A stretch of 28,265 bases of DNA from a virus: the IMG/VR virus record IMGVR_UViG_3300042555_000374, positions 1 through 28,265 of that record, one strand, 5' to 3'. Position numbers and translations under genes: made by a program. This document shows positions 1-8,269 of this stretch, piece by piece. Numbering within the stretch: position 1 is the first letter of the stretch; each line of letters opens with the position of its first letter. Under the pieces are notes generated by a model. It did not search any database, was not told the DNA's origin, and saw only the letters and a list, made by a program, of their open reading frames with translations.

Positions 1-1784
1 CCTTCGATCGTAATAACACCATTGCGATCGATAACCGTATAACCGTCACCAATAATTTTATTTACCTGCGAACCATCTGGTCGCATTTCTTGGAACGTGC
101 CTGATTTATGATTTAGAGAAACACGTTCTGCATTCGGCGTATCATCAAATTCCATAGTGTGACCAGATTCACTCTGGTAGGTATGGTTGTATGGATACTC
201 AGCAGCAAAGGCAGACTTCGGTTGAGAAACAGACTCGCCTGTTCGACCAGCAATAGGTTTCGAAGTTGTCCTTTGTGCATCATGTTGACCGTGGATCGTT
301 TGATCCTGTGGTAGTGCTTTAGTTTCTCCTGGATTTTTCCCAACCGCGAGTGCATTGACATCACCGTTACCTGCTTCGAGATATTCTTTCTTGGGATAGA
401 CATTATTTGGATCTTTATATCCCTTTGTCGGATCAGTATCTCGAAGTCCCTCGTTTGTGGGTTGATTTGCCACAGTTGGTTTTGCCTGAACAAGTTCTGC
501 TGGGTTGGGTGCAGAGATTGTTGGTGATCCAGGTTTTGTTTGTAGAAGATCGTCTAATAATTTGTTTGCCGAAAACCCAACCCCAAAGAAATCCATGGAA
601 GTTTTTCCACTAGAACTGGTTTTAATCAATCCATTTGCGAACTTAATCGCTGTGTCGATTCCCTGACCATTAGCAACAGACAGCATTCCCATGATAACAT
701 CTTTGGGTGAATCCGCTGTAATTGCCTTTGCAGAAAGAAGAGATTTGATATTTCTATCGAGCAAAGAAACCATAGCATTGTTTTGGGAAGATGGATCGTT
801 TAAAAATCCACCACCACCGCCGCCAAGATTAGTAATCTGCTCGATGTGAGCATCATCGATAATTTCTGTGACTTCTTTTTCATGTGTATCAACCAAAGAA
901 GTAACTACAGAGACTGCATTCGTTAAATTTTCAACAGAAGGTGCTATTCTGAATGGATCAAAAGAAACATCAATTGCTTCATTTACTGCAGATGTTTTTC
1001 TATCAATTTGGTTGGAAACTAATTCAAATGCAACCTTAGTTGCAGATGGAAGTTTGACTGAATTAGTAATTAATGCAGTAGCAGATTTTACCGCAGAAGA
1101 AGTAAGTGTCTTTGTTATGGTGTTAACCATTTTATTTGTAGTGCTTAATACTTCATTCGATCCTGAGGCAGATGTTGTCAATGCAATCTTTGTAGTAAGA
1201 CCAGACCCCTCCTTAGAAAGAGTGTTTTTAACAGAAGAAACTGCGGATCCTACCGAACCGTTTGCTTGGTTGACAACTGTATTTGCAATCGCTGCTGCAC
1301 TGCCAATTTTCGCAGTCCAGATTTTAGGATCAGCGAGAGCAGCAAAGTTTAGATTATTACCAACATTACCAATGTTCGTTGGAATCGGAAGTCCCAATTT
1401 ATTAAGAGCATCAAGCGCAAAGTTTTTACCGAGGTTTTTACCAATCAATCCACCAAGACCAAACTTCGCGAGAGAATCAGATGACTGTTCTCTAATCCAA
1501 GTTTTCTTTGTCAGTATTGAAATGTCAGGAATATTCTTTTTAATATTCTCTAATGTTTTTTCGATAGCATTAGGCGCGACTGCACCAACAGTCTGTAGGG
1601 CCTCGAGATTGAAACCATATGCCCCGACTTTACCACTATCTGAAATTGTAGAATGTGAACCGCCGCCAACATCATGCGCGATGGATCCCATCAATTGCTT
1701 AATTTCTGTCGCAGAAAGAACCTTGCTTATTTTAGTATTATCTAAAATTTTAGATAAATCTTGGTTGAGCAGAACATCCAACAT
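1..1784 (-). CDS. Baseplate hub protein with gp5 C-terminal-like needle segment (partial, runs off left edge)
   Basis: A minus-strand frame stays open from the ATG at 1784 to the window edge (594 codons, no stop). The start overlaps the stop of the upstream OB-fold/lysozyme gene as TGATG, so the two are translationally coupled. The N-terminal two thirds is Ala/Ser/Thr/Asn-rich and I do not recognise it. The last visible ~70 codons (about 1-210) read ESGHTMEFDDTP, then HKSGTFQEM, PDGS and VNKIIGDGYTV. This is the pattern seen in T4 gp5 and VgrG proteins just before and within the triple beta-helix needle. In T4 this segment is the C-terminal part of gp5 itself; here it is in a separate cistron. 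I infer a tail-spike needle or needle carrier. Confidence is good for the gp5C-like motif and low for the rest. Confidence 0.7.
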   Translation of the reverse strand, partial: MLDVLLNQDLSKILDNTKISKVLSATEIKQLMGSIAHDVGGGSHSTISDSGKVGAYGFNLEALQTVGAVAPNAIEKTLENIKKNIPDISILTKKTWIREQSSDSLAKFGLGGLIGKNLGKNFALDALNKLGLPIPTNIGNVGNNLNFAALADPKIWTAKIGSAAAIANTVVNQANGSVGSAVSSVKNTLSKEGSGLTTKIALTTSASGSNEVLSTTNKMVNTITKTLTSSAVKSATALITNSVKLPSATKVAFELVSNQIDRKTSAVNEAIDVSFDPFRIAPSVENLTNAVSVVTSLVDTHEKEVTEIIDDAHIEQITNLGGGGGGFLNDPSSQNNAMVSLLDRNIKSLLSAKAITADSPKDVIMGMLSVANGQGIDTAIKFANGLIKTSSSGKTSMDFFGVGFSANKLLDDLLQTKPGSPTISAPNPAELVQAKPTVANQPTNEGLRDTDPTKGYKDPNNVYPKKEYLEAGNGDVNALAVGKNPGETKALPQDQTIHGQHDAQRTTSKPIAGRTGESVSQPKSAFAAEYPYNHTYQSESGHTMEFDDTPNAERVSLNHKSGTFQEMRPDGSQVNKIIGDGYTVIDRNGVITIE

Positions 1785-2887
1785 CAGATAAAGTTCCCGT
1801 TCTTAGTAAAGTTTTCCATAAAGCACTTATATAATTCTCGTTTGTGTTGGTGATTCTTATTAATATCAAGACCAGTTTGTTTAATCAAAATTTCAATGGC
1901 ATTATCACCAACAAGAGAAGAAGTCTTTACTCCTTTATACTGATAAAATGCAAGGCAGCACTTGGCACTAAATTCGACGCTGGAGTTTACTTTTTGTGGA
2001 TTGGACACTAGATCCTCTCCAATTATCTTACCAATCTTCGCAAATGCATCTTTACCAGTTATTTGCACAAAAGAATGTCCACGGAATTTATAACCATCCA
2101 GTGGAGAGGTGGTAATAGTATTGCAATTGGCATTACCAAGACCCTTACTGGTATCACCATAGATAAAGTTTGCCATGGCAATTGGACCTGCTGACTTTAA
2201 CTGACGAGCAAATGCTTCACCTCTATTACGAACTTTCCTGAAATTCTTCAGCATGGTCTTGACTGACCAATTGGTGTTTTCGGCAATAGGACTAAACGCA
2301 GATTCTACACCAGCGATTGCCAGAAATGCAGCAACTGCATTGTTGCTATATCCTGCTGCTCGACATGCTTTAATGATTTGATTAATATTTGATTTATTAC
2401 CACGCGCCATAATGTTTTTAGCAAAACTGCTGCAGTTGCAATTCTTTAACTTTTCTAGAGCAGCAGGATCGACTTTATTAGAACTACCACTACCACTACC
2501 ACTACCATCACTGCCTCCCGAGGTAGGAGAGTTACCTGATCCGTCACCCCCACCGCCGCTACCATTGCTCGCAGGAACAGCATTAATTGTCCCAACAAAA
2601 GCAGGTTGCTGACCTTCTGCGCCATCCATGAAGAATCCCCACACCCAAGTACCTTCTACTGGACCAGTTGGGGACCAACCAATACCAGAAGTGCTGGCAC
2701 TATTTGCGGGCATAATTGGCATCGCCCAAGGAAGATCGTCGGTTGGTAACTGTTCTTTATCATCTGTGTGATAACCAAGAATTCGCAATCTTACGCGACC
2801 AATACGCATAGGATCTCCACGATCTTCAACACATCCGAAGAACCAATAAAAGTTTGAATCATTATTTGAAAAGAAATTATCTGCCAT
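1784..2887 (-). CDS. 5: Baseplate hub OB-fold protein with GH19-like tail lysozyme domain (gp5 N-terminal equivalent)
   Basis: This 367-aa protein opens with a gp5-type OB-fold (about residues 1-110: FYWFFGCVEDRGDP, RIGRVRLRILGYHT, LPWAMPIMPA, GWSPTGPVEGTWVWGFF). A Gly/Ser-rich linker follows (about 110-145), then a domain of roughly 210 residues resembling glycoside hydrolase family 19 (GVESAF, AENTNWS, YKFRGHSFVQITGKDAF). In T4, gp5 carries a different lysozyme fold in this position. Here the peptidoglycan-cleaving unit looks GH19/chitinase-like, with E in GVESAF and E in AENTNW as candidate catalytic acids. The protein should sit on the hub under gp27 and locally digest the cell wall during infection. 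It lacks the C-terminal beta-helix, which lies in the next cistron. The gene lies 7 nt downstream of the gp27-like gene. Confidence 0.85.
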   Translation of the reverse strand: MADNFFSNNDSNFYWFFGCVEDRGDPMRIGRVRLRILGYHTDDKEQLPTDDLPWAMPIMPANSASTSGIGWSPTGPVEGTWVWGFFMDGAEGQQPAFVGTINAVPASNGSGGGGDGSGNSPTSGGSDGSGSGSGSSNKVDPAALEKLKNCNCSSFAKNIMARGNKSNINQIIKACRAAGYSNNAVAAFLAIAGVESAFSPIAENTNWSVKTMLKNFRKVRNRGEAFARQLKSAGPIAMANFIYGDTSKGLGNANCNTITTSPLDGYKFRGHSFVQITGKDAFAKIGKIIGEDLVSNPQKVNSSVEFSAKCCLAFYQYKGVKTSSLVGDNAIEILIKQTGLDINKNHQHKRELYKCFMENFTKNGNFI

Positions 2888-2894
2888 TTTTATC

Positions 2895-4841
2895 TCACGA
2901 AATGTAAGGTCCAGGATCTTGGAACTTACCGTTTAAATTAATCTCGAAGTGTAGGTGATGTCCTGTAGAATTTCCAGTATTGTTGACCTGCATAATTTGC
3001 TGTCCTGCCTTTACCTTATCTCCCACTTTTACCTTGAGAGACCCCTCGTTTGCATGGGCATATACAGATGTATAACCTCCACCATGATCAATGGTAATAC
3101 GTAAACCATATCCAGAACCTTCACCATAGTGTTTACCTGCATTTTGCCAACCTGCTTTAATAACTGTACCATCTTTGACTGCGAAAACTGGAGTACCCTT
3201 TGGTGCTCCAATATCATACCCTTTATGTCCTGTAGATGCACCAGAGGTAGGTGCTTGCCTTGGTCCAGTTTTACTTGTAATTCTACCCTTACCACCAGTT
3301 GGGTGAGTCCAACCTGCTTTATTGATCGGTCCAGGAGATGACGGAGATACACCATTTTGCTGATCTGCCTGCACTTCAGGATCATCTGCTGCTGGTGGGG
3401 TTGGTGCGGGTGCACGTGTGATTGCTTGGAATGCCGTATGGAAAGAATCCTTAGCAATTTCCAAAATCATATTATGTGCTACTGGAGTCATCTTGTGGTG
3501 AATCGCGGTAATCATCCATACACCAGAAAGAAAGGGATCCCAATGGTTTTTTGGATCTGATTTATCTGCACTGTCTCCGACCTTGGGATATTTAAAGTTG
3601 ATAATCTTACCAACTTCAGCGTCAGTTCTTCCAGGAACTGTAATATGCATACGCAATCCAGAAATATCTTCAAGAACGCTTTGTCTCATACCCAACCATT
3701 TATCTGGTGCATAGTCTAGTAATTCATCGTCACTAGTAGTAAGAACTTTTCTATGCACAGGACGGAAGAAACGTTTAGACAATGCTGAACGAGTTACGTT
3801 GGCAGGATATGTCATATTATCTTTTGATTTCTCATCAAATGTTGCTTTACCATTTTCAATACGGTAATTTTCCATATGAATAATATCAGGATATGAATAT
3901 GAATAATCGTGTGGTGCGTTTGTCGCTTCTTTAATCATAATATCGAAAATTGTTGTAGTGCTGGCGAATCTTCCTTGATCCTGCGACTTTAGAATATCTA
4001 CTTGTTCATTAAAACGAATATCAGATACAGTGTTGAAACCTTTGTCCAATCCTGGTTTGGAAGTATCAAAAGTTATTCCCCCAGTCAAATTTGTTTCAGG
4101 GTTGACAGGTTTTTGTAAATATACATACTCAGCAAATACAGAACTATCGTCTAATTGACTCTTAATCAAATTGTCAATAGAAGTAAAATAGAATTGTCTA
4201 GTAGTTTCATAGAACAAGAAACTCGGCGATTTTTGTTTAGCACCGATAGATCTTTGCGCTACATAATTGAGGCAACGGAATGGTGACCACATATTTGCAA
4301 CGAATGCAATTTTACCCTCGTGTGGAGTATCTGCGATGACCATCGGAGTTTCATCTTTATTATCGATTCCACCGAAGCAACGTTTTTGCTTTAGATAATC
4401 AGTATAAAGTTTATCTGCGATTTCATCGGTAGTACCCTCGTACTTTTTACTTACTTGAGTAATATTATCACTGACTGCTTCCATGGAACAGAAGTATAAT
4501 GCATACATTTGTTCACGGTCAGCATTCAACATTCTATTCTTAATCGAATAAATTGAAAATGTCTTTTTGATACTTTCACCATATTCATCACCAAAAGATG
4601 GAGTTTGGACCCAAAGATTTAAAAGTTCGTCTCCAACGAGAGGTAATCCAGAAAGAAGTTCTTTCGAGTCTACAACAATCAGAACACCCTGTAGTGCATT
4701 GGAAAATATATCCTCATAGATGTTAAGTTCGACAATAAAATTTTTGATGTCAAGAACCTCGCCGTTGACACTTTGAATCTCAACAGTCTTAAAAGAAACG
4801 TCACCTGGATTTGATAACTGTTTTGATTTTGGATCCGACAT
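2895..4841 (-). CDS. 27: Baseplate hub protein gp27-like fused to M23 (LytM) peptidase
   Basis: This is a 648-aa protein. Residues about 1-490 look like an extended T4 gp27-type hub (T4 gp27 is about 390 aa), including the region LKSQDQGRFASTTTIFDIM. A Pro/Ala linker and a basic segment follow. From about residue 535 to the end there is an M23/LytM metallopeptidase domain: HxxxD (H539, D543), a mid-domain His in YAHAN (H596) and HLH (H629, H631). These are the zinc ligands and catalytic His expected of the family. Together with the GH19 domain in the neighbouring gene, the hub carries both a glycan-strand cutter and a peptide cross-bridge cutter. The gene lies 1 nt downstream of the gp53 gene. 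The M23 call is very firm; the hub call rests on position and partial similarity. Confidence 0.85.
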   Translation of the reverse strand: MSDPKSKQLSNPGDVSFKTVEIQSVNGEVLDIKNFIVELNIYEDIFSNALQGVLIVVDSKELLSGLPLVGDELLNLWVQTPSFGDEYGESIKKTFSIYSIKNRMLNADREQMYALYFCSMEAVSDNITQVSKKYEGTTDEIADKLYTDYLKQKRCFGGIDNKDETPMVIADTPHEGKIAFVANMWSPFRCLNYVAQRSIGAKQKSPSFLFYETTRQFYFTSIDNLIKSQLDDSSVFAEYVYLQKPVNPETNLTGGITFDTSKPGLDKGFNTVSDIRFNEQVDILKSQDQGRFASTTTIFDIMIKEATNAPHDYSYSYPDIIHMENYRIENGKATFDEKSKDNMTYPANVTRSALSKRFFRPVHRKVLTTSDDELLDYAPDKWLGMRQSVLEDISGLRMHITVPGRTDAEVGKIINFKYPKVGDSADKSDPKNHWDPFLSGVWMITAIHHKMTPVAHNMILEIAKDSFHTAFQAITRAPAPTPPAADDPEVQADQQNGVSPSSPGPINKAGWTHPTGGKGRITSKTGPRQAPTSGASTGHKGYDIGAPKGTPVFAVKDGTVIKAGWQNAGKHYGEGSGYGLRITIDHGGGYTSVYAHANEGSLKVKVGDKVKAGQQIMQVNNTGNSTGHHLHFEINLNGKFQDPGPYIS

Positions 4842-4842
4842 A

Positions 4843-5373
4843 TTATACTCTAATTAATCTTTGGAATTCCGAAACAAACTTACCAATTAAATTCTTTGGA
4901 ATATACTTTATTTGTCGCTTCTGCTCATTTAACTCGACTTCATAGTCCCAGTTCGAAACTGGTTCATGTTCACCCGATAGAACTTTTGCCGAATTATAAT
5001 CAACAATAATTCCTTGTGGGACACCTTGTGATGCAAGCATATCTGTAGTCCTGTAATGATGCACTGCTTGGTATATATTATTCTCACCGTATTTTTCTAC
5101 GCAATACGAATAAAGATCTTTATCTTTTCTTGGCCATTCTTCGCGAACATCAACGATATTGTTTGTCAGTAGTAGAACCCAATGATAATCTTCTCTTCCA
5201 TACATTTTATATGCGAGCAATTCTGGAGTTTCTCCATTTTCAATGTAAGTTGTTTCTAAAAAGTCCACATTTTTAATAGGAGTTTTTGGTGCTACACGAA
5301 GAAAAATATCTGTGATGCCCTTATAGGTGCCATCGAACTTTCCTCTTAATACTGGAAATTGTCTAAAATACAT
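4843..5373 (-). CDS. 53: Baseplate wedge subunit gp53
   Basis: The 176-aa product has the hallmark opening of T4 gp53 (196 aa in T4). A short YFRQFP start precedes a LysM-like segment with LETTYIENGETPELLAYKMYG and the conserved EDYHWVLLLTNNIVD. gp53 belongs to the baseplate wedge and links neighbouring wedges to the hub. The gene lies between gp48-like and gp27-like genes in one minus-strand operon, spaced by 1 nt on each side. This matches the 4-53-5 neighbourhood of T4, except that gp4 is on the other strand here. Nothing in the sequence suggests truncation beyond the slightly shorter C terminus. Confidence 0.88.
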   Translation of the reverse strand: MYFRQFPVLRGKFDGTYKGITDIFLRVAPKTPIKNVDFLETTYIENGETPELLAYKMYGREDYHWVLLLTNNIVDVREEWPRKDKDLYSYCVEKYGENNIYQAVHHYRTTDMLASQGVPQGIIVDYNSAKVLSGEHEPVSNWDYEVELNEQKRQIKYIPKNLIGKFVSEFQRLIRV

Positions 5374-5374
5374 C

Positions 5375-6487
5375 TTAATATCCTTGATTGACTCTTTGTG
5401 CAGTCATTAGTTCTAGTTCTAAGAATTCTAGACGCATAGTCGCATGGGTTGGCATACCATTATCGAATGTAGTAAATCCAGTATCACTTCCATAATCTAT
5501 TGTCATATTAGTAAGAACGCAAGTGGAAATTTTGCGAACAAATTGGTTTTCTTTTCCTGCATGATAATATACAATGGTAAATTCTGAAGGATAGTTGAAG
5601 AAGTATCCAGAGTCTTTGAGTTCTGGATGCATATGATATGCAAACTTTTGAATGATTCCCATACTATCCCCCTTTCCGCCAGTTGTGCGATTAAAAATCG
5701 CCTTTGCTTCTGCTTCACTTCTTGGGGCAAAATTATATTCGAATATAAAAGATCTATTACTCATCGATTTGAAGAATTGTTCTTTGTATGGGTTGGTCAC
5801 AGTTTTAGTTGTGGATTCTAGCACTTTATTAACATCAAGCGCATTGTCGCTTAAAACTTTAGAAATTTTACCGCCTGAACGTAATGCCAGTTTCATGTTA
5901 TCTGTACTTAGTGGATTCATTGCACCCAAGAGAGACTGGTTACCAGCACCGATCGCACCGAGCAATGTGCCCATTTCACCTTCTTTCCAAGTTGCTCGAT
6001 ATCCTGCAGACATTTTATTTTCAGGCATCTGTAGAGCAATGGCACCAGCACCTGTATATAGTTCCTGATTACCTGACAATGCTCCGATGGCACCACCAAC
6101 AAGTCCACCACCTAAAGTTTTTGCTGCAACGCTACCAAGGCGACCCAAAAGACTAACGCCACCAGCATTTTTACCGCCACCATTAGTCAACTGTTCTGCG
6201 ATGCCAAGACCAGCACCAATACCTGCACCTAGAGCAGCAGTTTGAGCAGTGGCATTTTTTGGTTGTTGTGTATTTTGCTGACTTTTATCAAAGACCTGTC
6301 CACCATTGTTCTTGAACGATTCACCAAGACGAGAACCTTCTCTTACCAATGGATAAAAGACAACATAATGCGGGGATTGCGTTTCTACATCAAGTGGATA
6401 CCGAAGCGCACTGCCACTATCGATTCCATATTTTTGAATGTGCGCTTCTCTCGCATCATCTTTTGGCGTAAATTTGATTTGCGACAC
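5375..6487 (-). CDS. 48: Baseplate tail-tube cap gp48-like
   Basis: The 370-aa protein (T4 gp48 is 364 aa) begins at a GTG codon (6487-6485). AAGGGA lies about 10 nt upstream, supporting this start. The N-terminal half has a Gly/Ala-rich stretch (ALGAGIGAGLG, LGGGLVGGAIGAL). The C-terminal half has the tail-tube-like beta domain: NRSFIFEYNFAPRS, FAYHMHPEL, YFFNYPSEFTIVYY, CVLTNMTIDYGSD, then LEFLELELMTAQRVNQGY. Such C-terminal ends are typical of gp48 in T4-like cyanophages and pelagiphages. It should cap the baseplate and nucleate the tail tube. It is first in the left minus-strand operon, 33 nt downstream of an exact TATAAATA late promoter. gp54-like is the alternative name. Confidence 0.75.
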   Translation of the reverse strand: MSQIKFTPKDDAREAHIQKYGIDSGSALRYPLDVETQSPHYVVFYPLVREGSRLGESFKNNGGQVFDKSQQNTQQPKNATAQTAALGAGIGAGLGIAEQLTNGGGKNAGGVSLLGRLGSVAAKTLGGGLVGGAIGALSGNQELYTGAGAIALQMPENKMSAGYRATWKEGEMGTLLGAIGAGNQSLLGAMNPLSTDNMKLALRSGGKISKVLSDNALDVNKVLESTTKTVTNPYKEQFFKSMSNRSFIFEYNFAPRSEAEAKAIFNRTTGGKGDSMGIIQKFAYHMHPELKDSGYFFNYPSEFTIVYYHAGKENQFVRKISTCVLTNMTIDYGSDTGFTTFDNGMPTHATMRLEFLELELMTAQRVNQGY

Positions 6488-6488
6488 G

Positions 6489-6496
6489 AATAAATA
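6489..6496 (+). promoter_or_regulatory. Probable late promoter for the gp4-to-tape-measure operon
   Basis: Plus-strand AATAAATA is a 7/8 match to the T4 late box. It lies 31-38 nt before the gp4 ATG at 6527 and is placed symmetrically to the minus-strand late box. The single mismatch at the first base makes this less certain. Confidence 0.45.
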
Positions 6497-6519
6497 TCCC
6501 TTAGATTGGTATTTTCTTA

Positions 6520-6527
6520 TATTTATA
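6520..6527 (-). promoter_or_regulatory. T4-type late promoter for the gp48-53-27-5 operon
   Basis: Minus-strand TATAAATA (plus-strand TATTTATA) is an exact match to the T4 late -10 box. It sits 33 nt before the GTG of the gp48-like gene, leaving a short leader with an AAGGGA ribosome site. Late use is supported by the phage's own gp33 coactivator gene. The box abuts the gp4 ATG on the other strand. Confidence 0.75.
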
Positions 6528-6970
6528 TGGTTTATTCAAAAGATTCACTCAAAGGCAGATATAATATACAGAAACCCAATAAGTATATCGGGGATCCGAG
6601 CAACATCATCTTCCGTTCTAGTTACGAACTAAAGTTTATGAAATGGTGTGATGCGAATGATAATGTTTCGGAGTGGGGTTCAGAAGAACTTGCAATACCA
6701 TATAGATCTCCTGTTGATGGAAGAGTCCATAGATACTTCGTCGACTTCTATATTAAAGTCAATGATCAACGTTACTTGATAGAAATTAAACCTGCTAAGT
6801 TTACGCAGGAACCCAAAATCCCAAAACGAAGAACAAAACAGTTTCTCCAAGAAGTAATGAATTGGGGTGTGAATCAAGCAAAGTGGAAAGCAGCAACTGA
6901 ATTCTGTTTAGATAGAAAATGGAAATTCCTGATATTAACTGAAAAAGAATTGGGAATAACGAATAAATAG
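6527..6970 (+). CDS. 4: Head completion protein gp4
   Basis: From the ATG at 6527 the product is 147 aa (T4 gp4 is about 150 aa). It begins VYSKDSLKGRY and has the family-typical PNKYIGDPSNIIFRSSYELKFMKWCD. Conserved features follow: WGSEELAIPYRSPVDG, RYFVDFYI and YLIEIKPAKFTQ. The D...EIK arrangement resembles the PD-(D/E)XK-like fold of the gp4 head-completion nuclease family. This protein is needed to finish DNA-filled heads before tail joining. A TTG at 6506 would add 7 residues, but it overlaps the promoter region and matches no family N terminus. There is no obvious Shine-Dalgarno sequence before 6527. The gene is first of the plus-strand late operon. Confidence 0.85.
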   Translation: MVYSKDSLKGRYNIQKPNKYIGDPSNIIFRSSYELKFMKWCDANDNVSEWGSEELAIPYRSPVDGRVHRYFVDFYIKVNDQRYLIEIKPAKFTQEPKIPKRRTKQFLQEVMNWGVNQAKWKAATEFCLDRKWKFLILTEKELGITNK

Positions 6971-6975
6971 TTATT

Positions 6976-7548
6976 ATGGCAAATCCTTTCGAAAACCTTC
7001 GTGCTAAAGCTGGGGATGGACAAAAGTCTATCTGGTGGTATATGCGCAATGCTCAAAAATTAGTCGGCGCGAGTTTATCGCCGAATACAGCAATGCAATC
7101 TGATATTGGAGAACTAAAGTCAAACATCGAAATCGGTTCGATGTATATGTACTATTACGATCCAAAATGGAAAAACGAATTACCATTCTATGATGCCTTC
7201 CCGTTAGTGCTGCCATTCGGTCCAGCACCTGGAGGGTTTTATGGTATCAATCTGCACTACGCACCATATCTGGTAAGAGGAAAGATTCTAGGCGAGTTGC
7301 TTGATTACACAAATTCAAAAACATTTAGTCCCACTACCAAAATTCAAATGTCGTATCAAATGTTACAGAGCATTAGCACTGCAAATGAGGTTAAACCTTG
7401 CATCAAGCATTATTTGACAACTCATGTGCAATCAAGATTTATGAAGATAAATCCCATCGACTGGAAAAGTGCCATATTTTTACCCCTTGAAGCATTCCAG
7501 AAAAAAACAAAAGAAGAAGTATTCAGAGACTCGAGGAGTAAATACTAA
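6976..7548 (+). CDS. 2: DNA end protector protein gp2-like
   Basis: The 190-aa protein carries the block typical of proteins annotated as T4-like DNA end protector: MYMYYYDPKWKNELPFYD, FPLVLPFGPAPGGFYGINLHY, then YLVRGKILGELLDY and a C-terminal basic segment ending in DSRSKY. In T4, gp2 binds DNA ends in the filled head and shields injected DNA from RecBCD. T4 gp2 is longer (about 270 aa). The adjacent gp4 gene mirrors the T4 2-4 pair. The gene starts 5 nt after gp4 with no strong ribosome site and ends with TAATG overlap into the next gene. The family is clear; the exact gp2 name is moderately sure. Confidence 0.65.
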   Translation: MANPFENLRAKAGDGQKSIWWYMRNAQKLVGASLSPNTAMQSDIGELKSNIEIGSMYMYYYDPKWKNELPFYDAFPLVLPFGPAPGGFYGINLHYAPYLVRGKILGELLDYTNSKTFSPTTKIQMSYQMLQSISTANEVKPCIKHYLTTHVQSRFMKINPIDWKSAIFLPLEAFQKKTKEEVFRDSRSKY

Positions 7549-8252
7549 TGGCAGCGGCAGGCAACGGGATACAAGAATTTCTCGCAGAAGTGGGTGCAAA
7601 GGACTTAGCACGTTCACACAGATTCGAAGTAATTCTCGGCACACCGAAATGTATGAATGGTTTGGAAAATAGCATTACCAATGCACTTCTAAATATTCCT
7701 GGAGTTCCAGAAGCATCAGAATTTCTTCTGGGACAGAAAAACACTCCCGAAAATAATAACACTGCTTATACATCACTAATGTGCGAAGAAGCAATCTTTC
7801 CTGGATTAGTGATGGGTTCAAAACCATTCAAGTATAATAACCGTGTCGAGAATCGAGCAACTTTTCTAGACTATACTGGCGAATCTGCAACATTTACTTT
7901 CCTTTGTGATAAAGACTGGAAAGTAAAGAAATACTTCGACACATGGATGCGCAAGATCGTAAATCCTGAGAAACGATATGTTGGATATTATGAGGATTAT
8001 ACGTGTCAAATCGTTTTAAATTCACTGGATCAAAACGACCAAGTAACACAAACATGGATCATGGAAGAAGCATGGCCTAGAGCAATGGCACCTGTTTCAT
8101 TAGCATGGTCCAATACACAATTCGTTAGACTGCCAATAACCTTTACATTTAGAAATTGGAGACTGCAGCAAAATGTCGGATCAAGAATGGAAAATGTGCT
8201 TGGTGGACTGGCTGGCGATACATATGCGGACAGAGGGCAACCCCTCGGATAA
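7548..8252 (+). CDS. Tail-tube-fold protein (gp54 tube initiator / gp19-like)
   Basis: The 234-aa protein has the tail-tube pattern: an N-terminal helix (IQEFLAEVGAKDLARSHRFEV), a P-rich bend (PGVPEASE), then beta-rich segments YNNRVENRATFLDYTGESATFTFLCD, a helix with KKYFDTWMRKIVNPEKR, VGYYEDYTCQIVLNSLD, EEAWPRAMAP and a closing strand RLPITFTFRNW. Both T4 gp19 (tube) and gp54 (tube initiator) share this fold. I favour the gp54 role, because the gene is single and sits with baseplate, chaperone and tape-measure genes rather than next to a sheath gene. The start codon overlaps the gp2 stop (TAATG), and GAGGAG lies just upstream. Confidence 0.6.
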   Translation: MAAAGNGIQEFLAEVGAKDLARSHRFEVILGTPKCMNGLENSITNALLNIPGVPEASEFLLGQKNTPENNNTAYTSLMCEEAIFPGLVMGSKPFKYNNRVENRATFLDYTGESATFTFLCDKDWKVKKYFDTWMRKIVNPEKRYVGYYEDYTCQIVLNSLDQNDQVTQTWIMEEAWPRAMAPVSLAWSNTQFVRLPITFTFRNWRLQQNVGSRMENVLGGLAGDTYADRGQPLG

Positions 8253-8269
8253 ATTATTAGGAGAATATT

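Noticed and set aside
868-1791. Plus-strand open frame of 307 codons
   Set aside because: It is antisense to the gp5C-like gene, whose minus-strand frame has recognisable motifs, overlaps its neighbour by TGATG and simply lacks a stop because it leaves the window.
2470-2520. Short CCACTAC-type repeats resembling a repeat array
   Set aside because: They encode the Gly/Ser linker of the OB-fold/GH19 protein on the minus strand. They are contiguous codon repeats without spacers, so they are not a CRISPR array.
6961-6970. AATAAATA as a late promoter for the gp2 gene
   Set aside because: It lies only 7 nt from the ATG at 6976 and overlaps the gp4 stop, so no leader could carry the start site.
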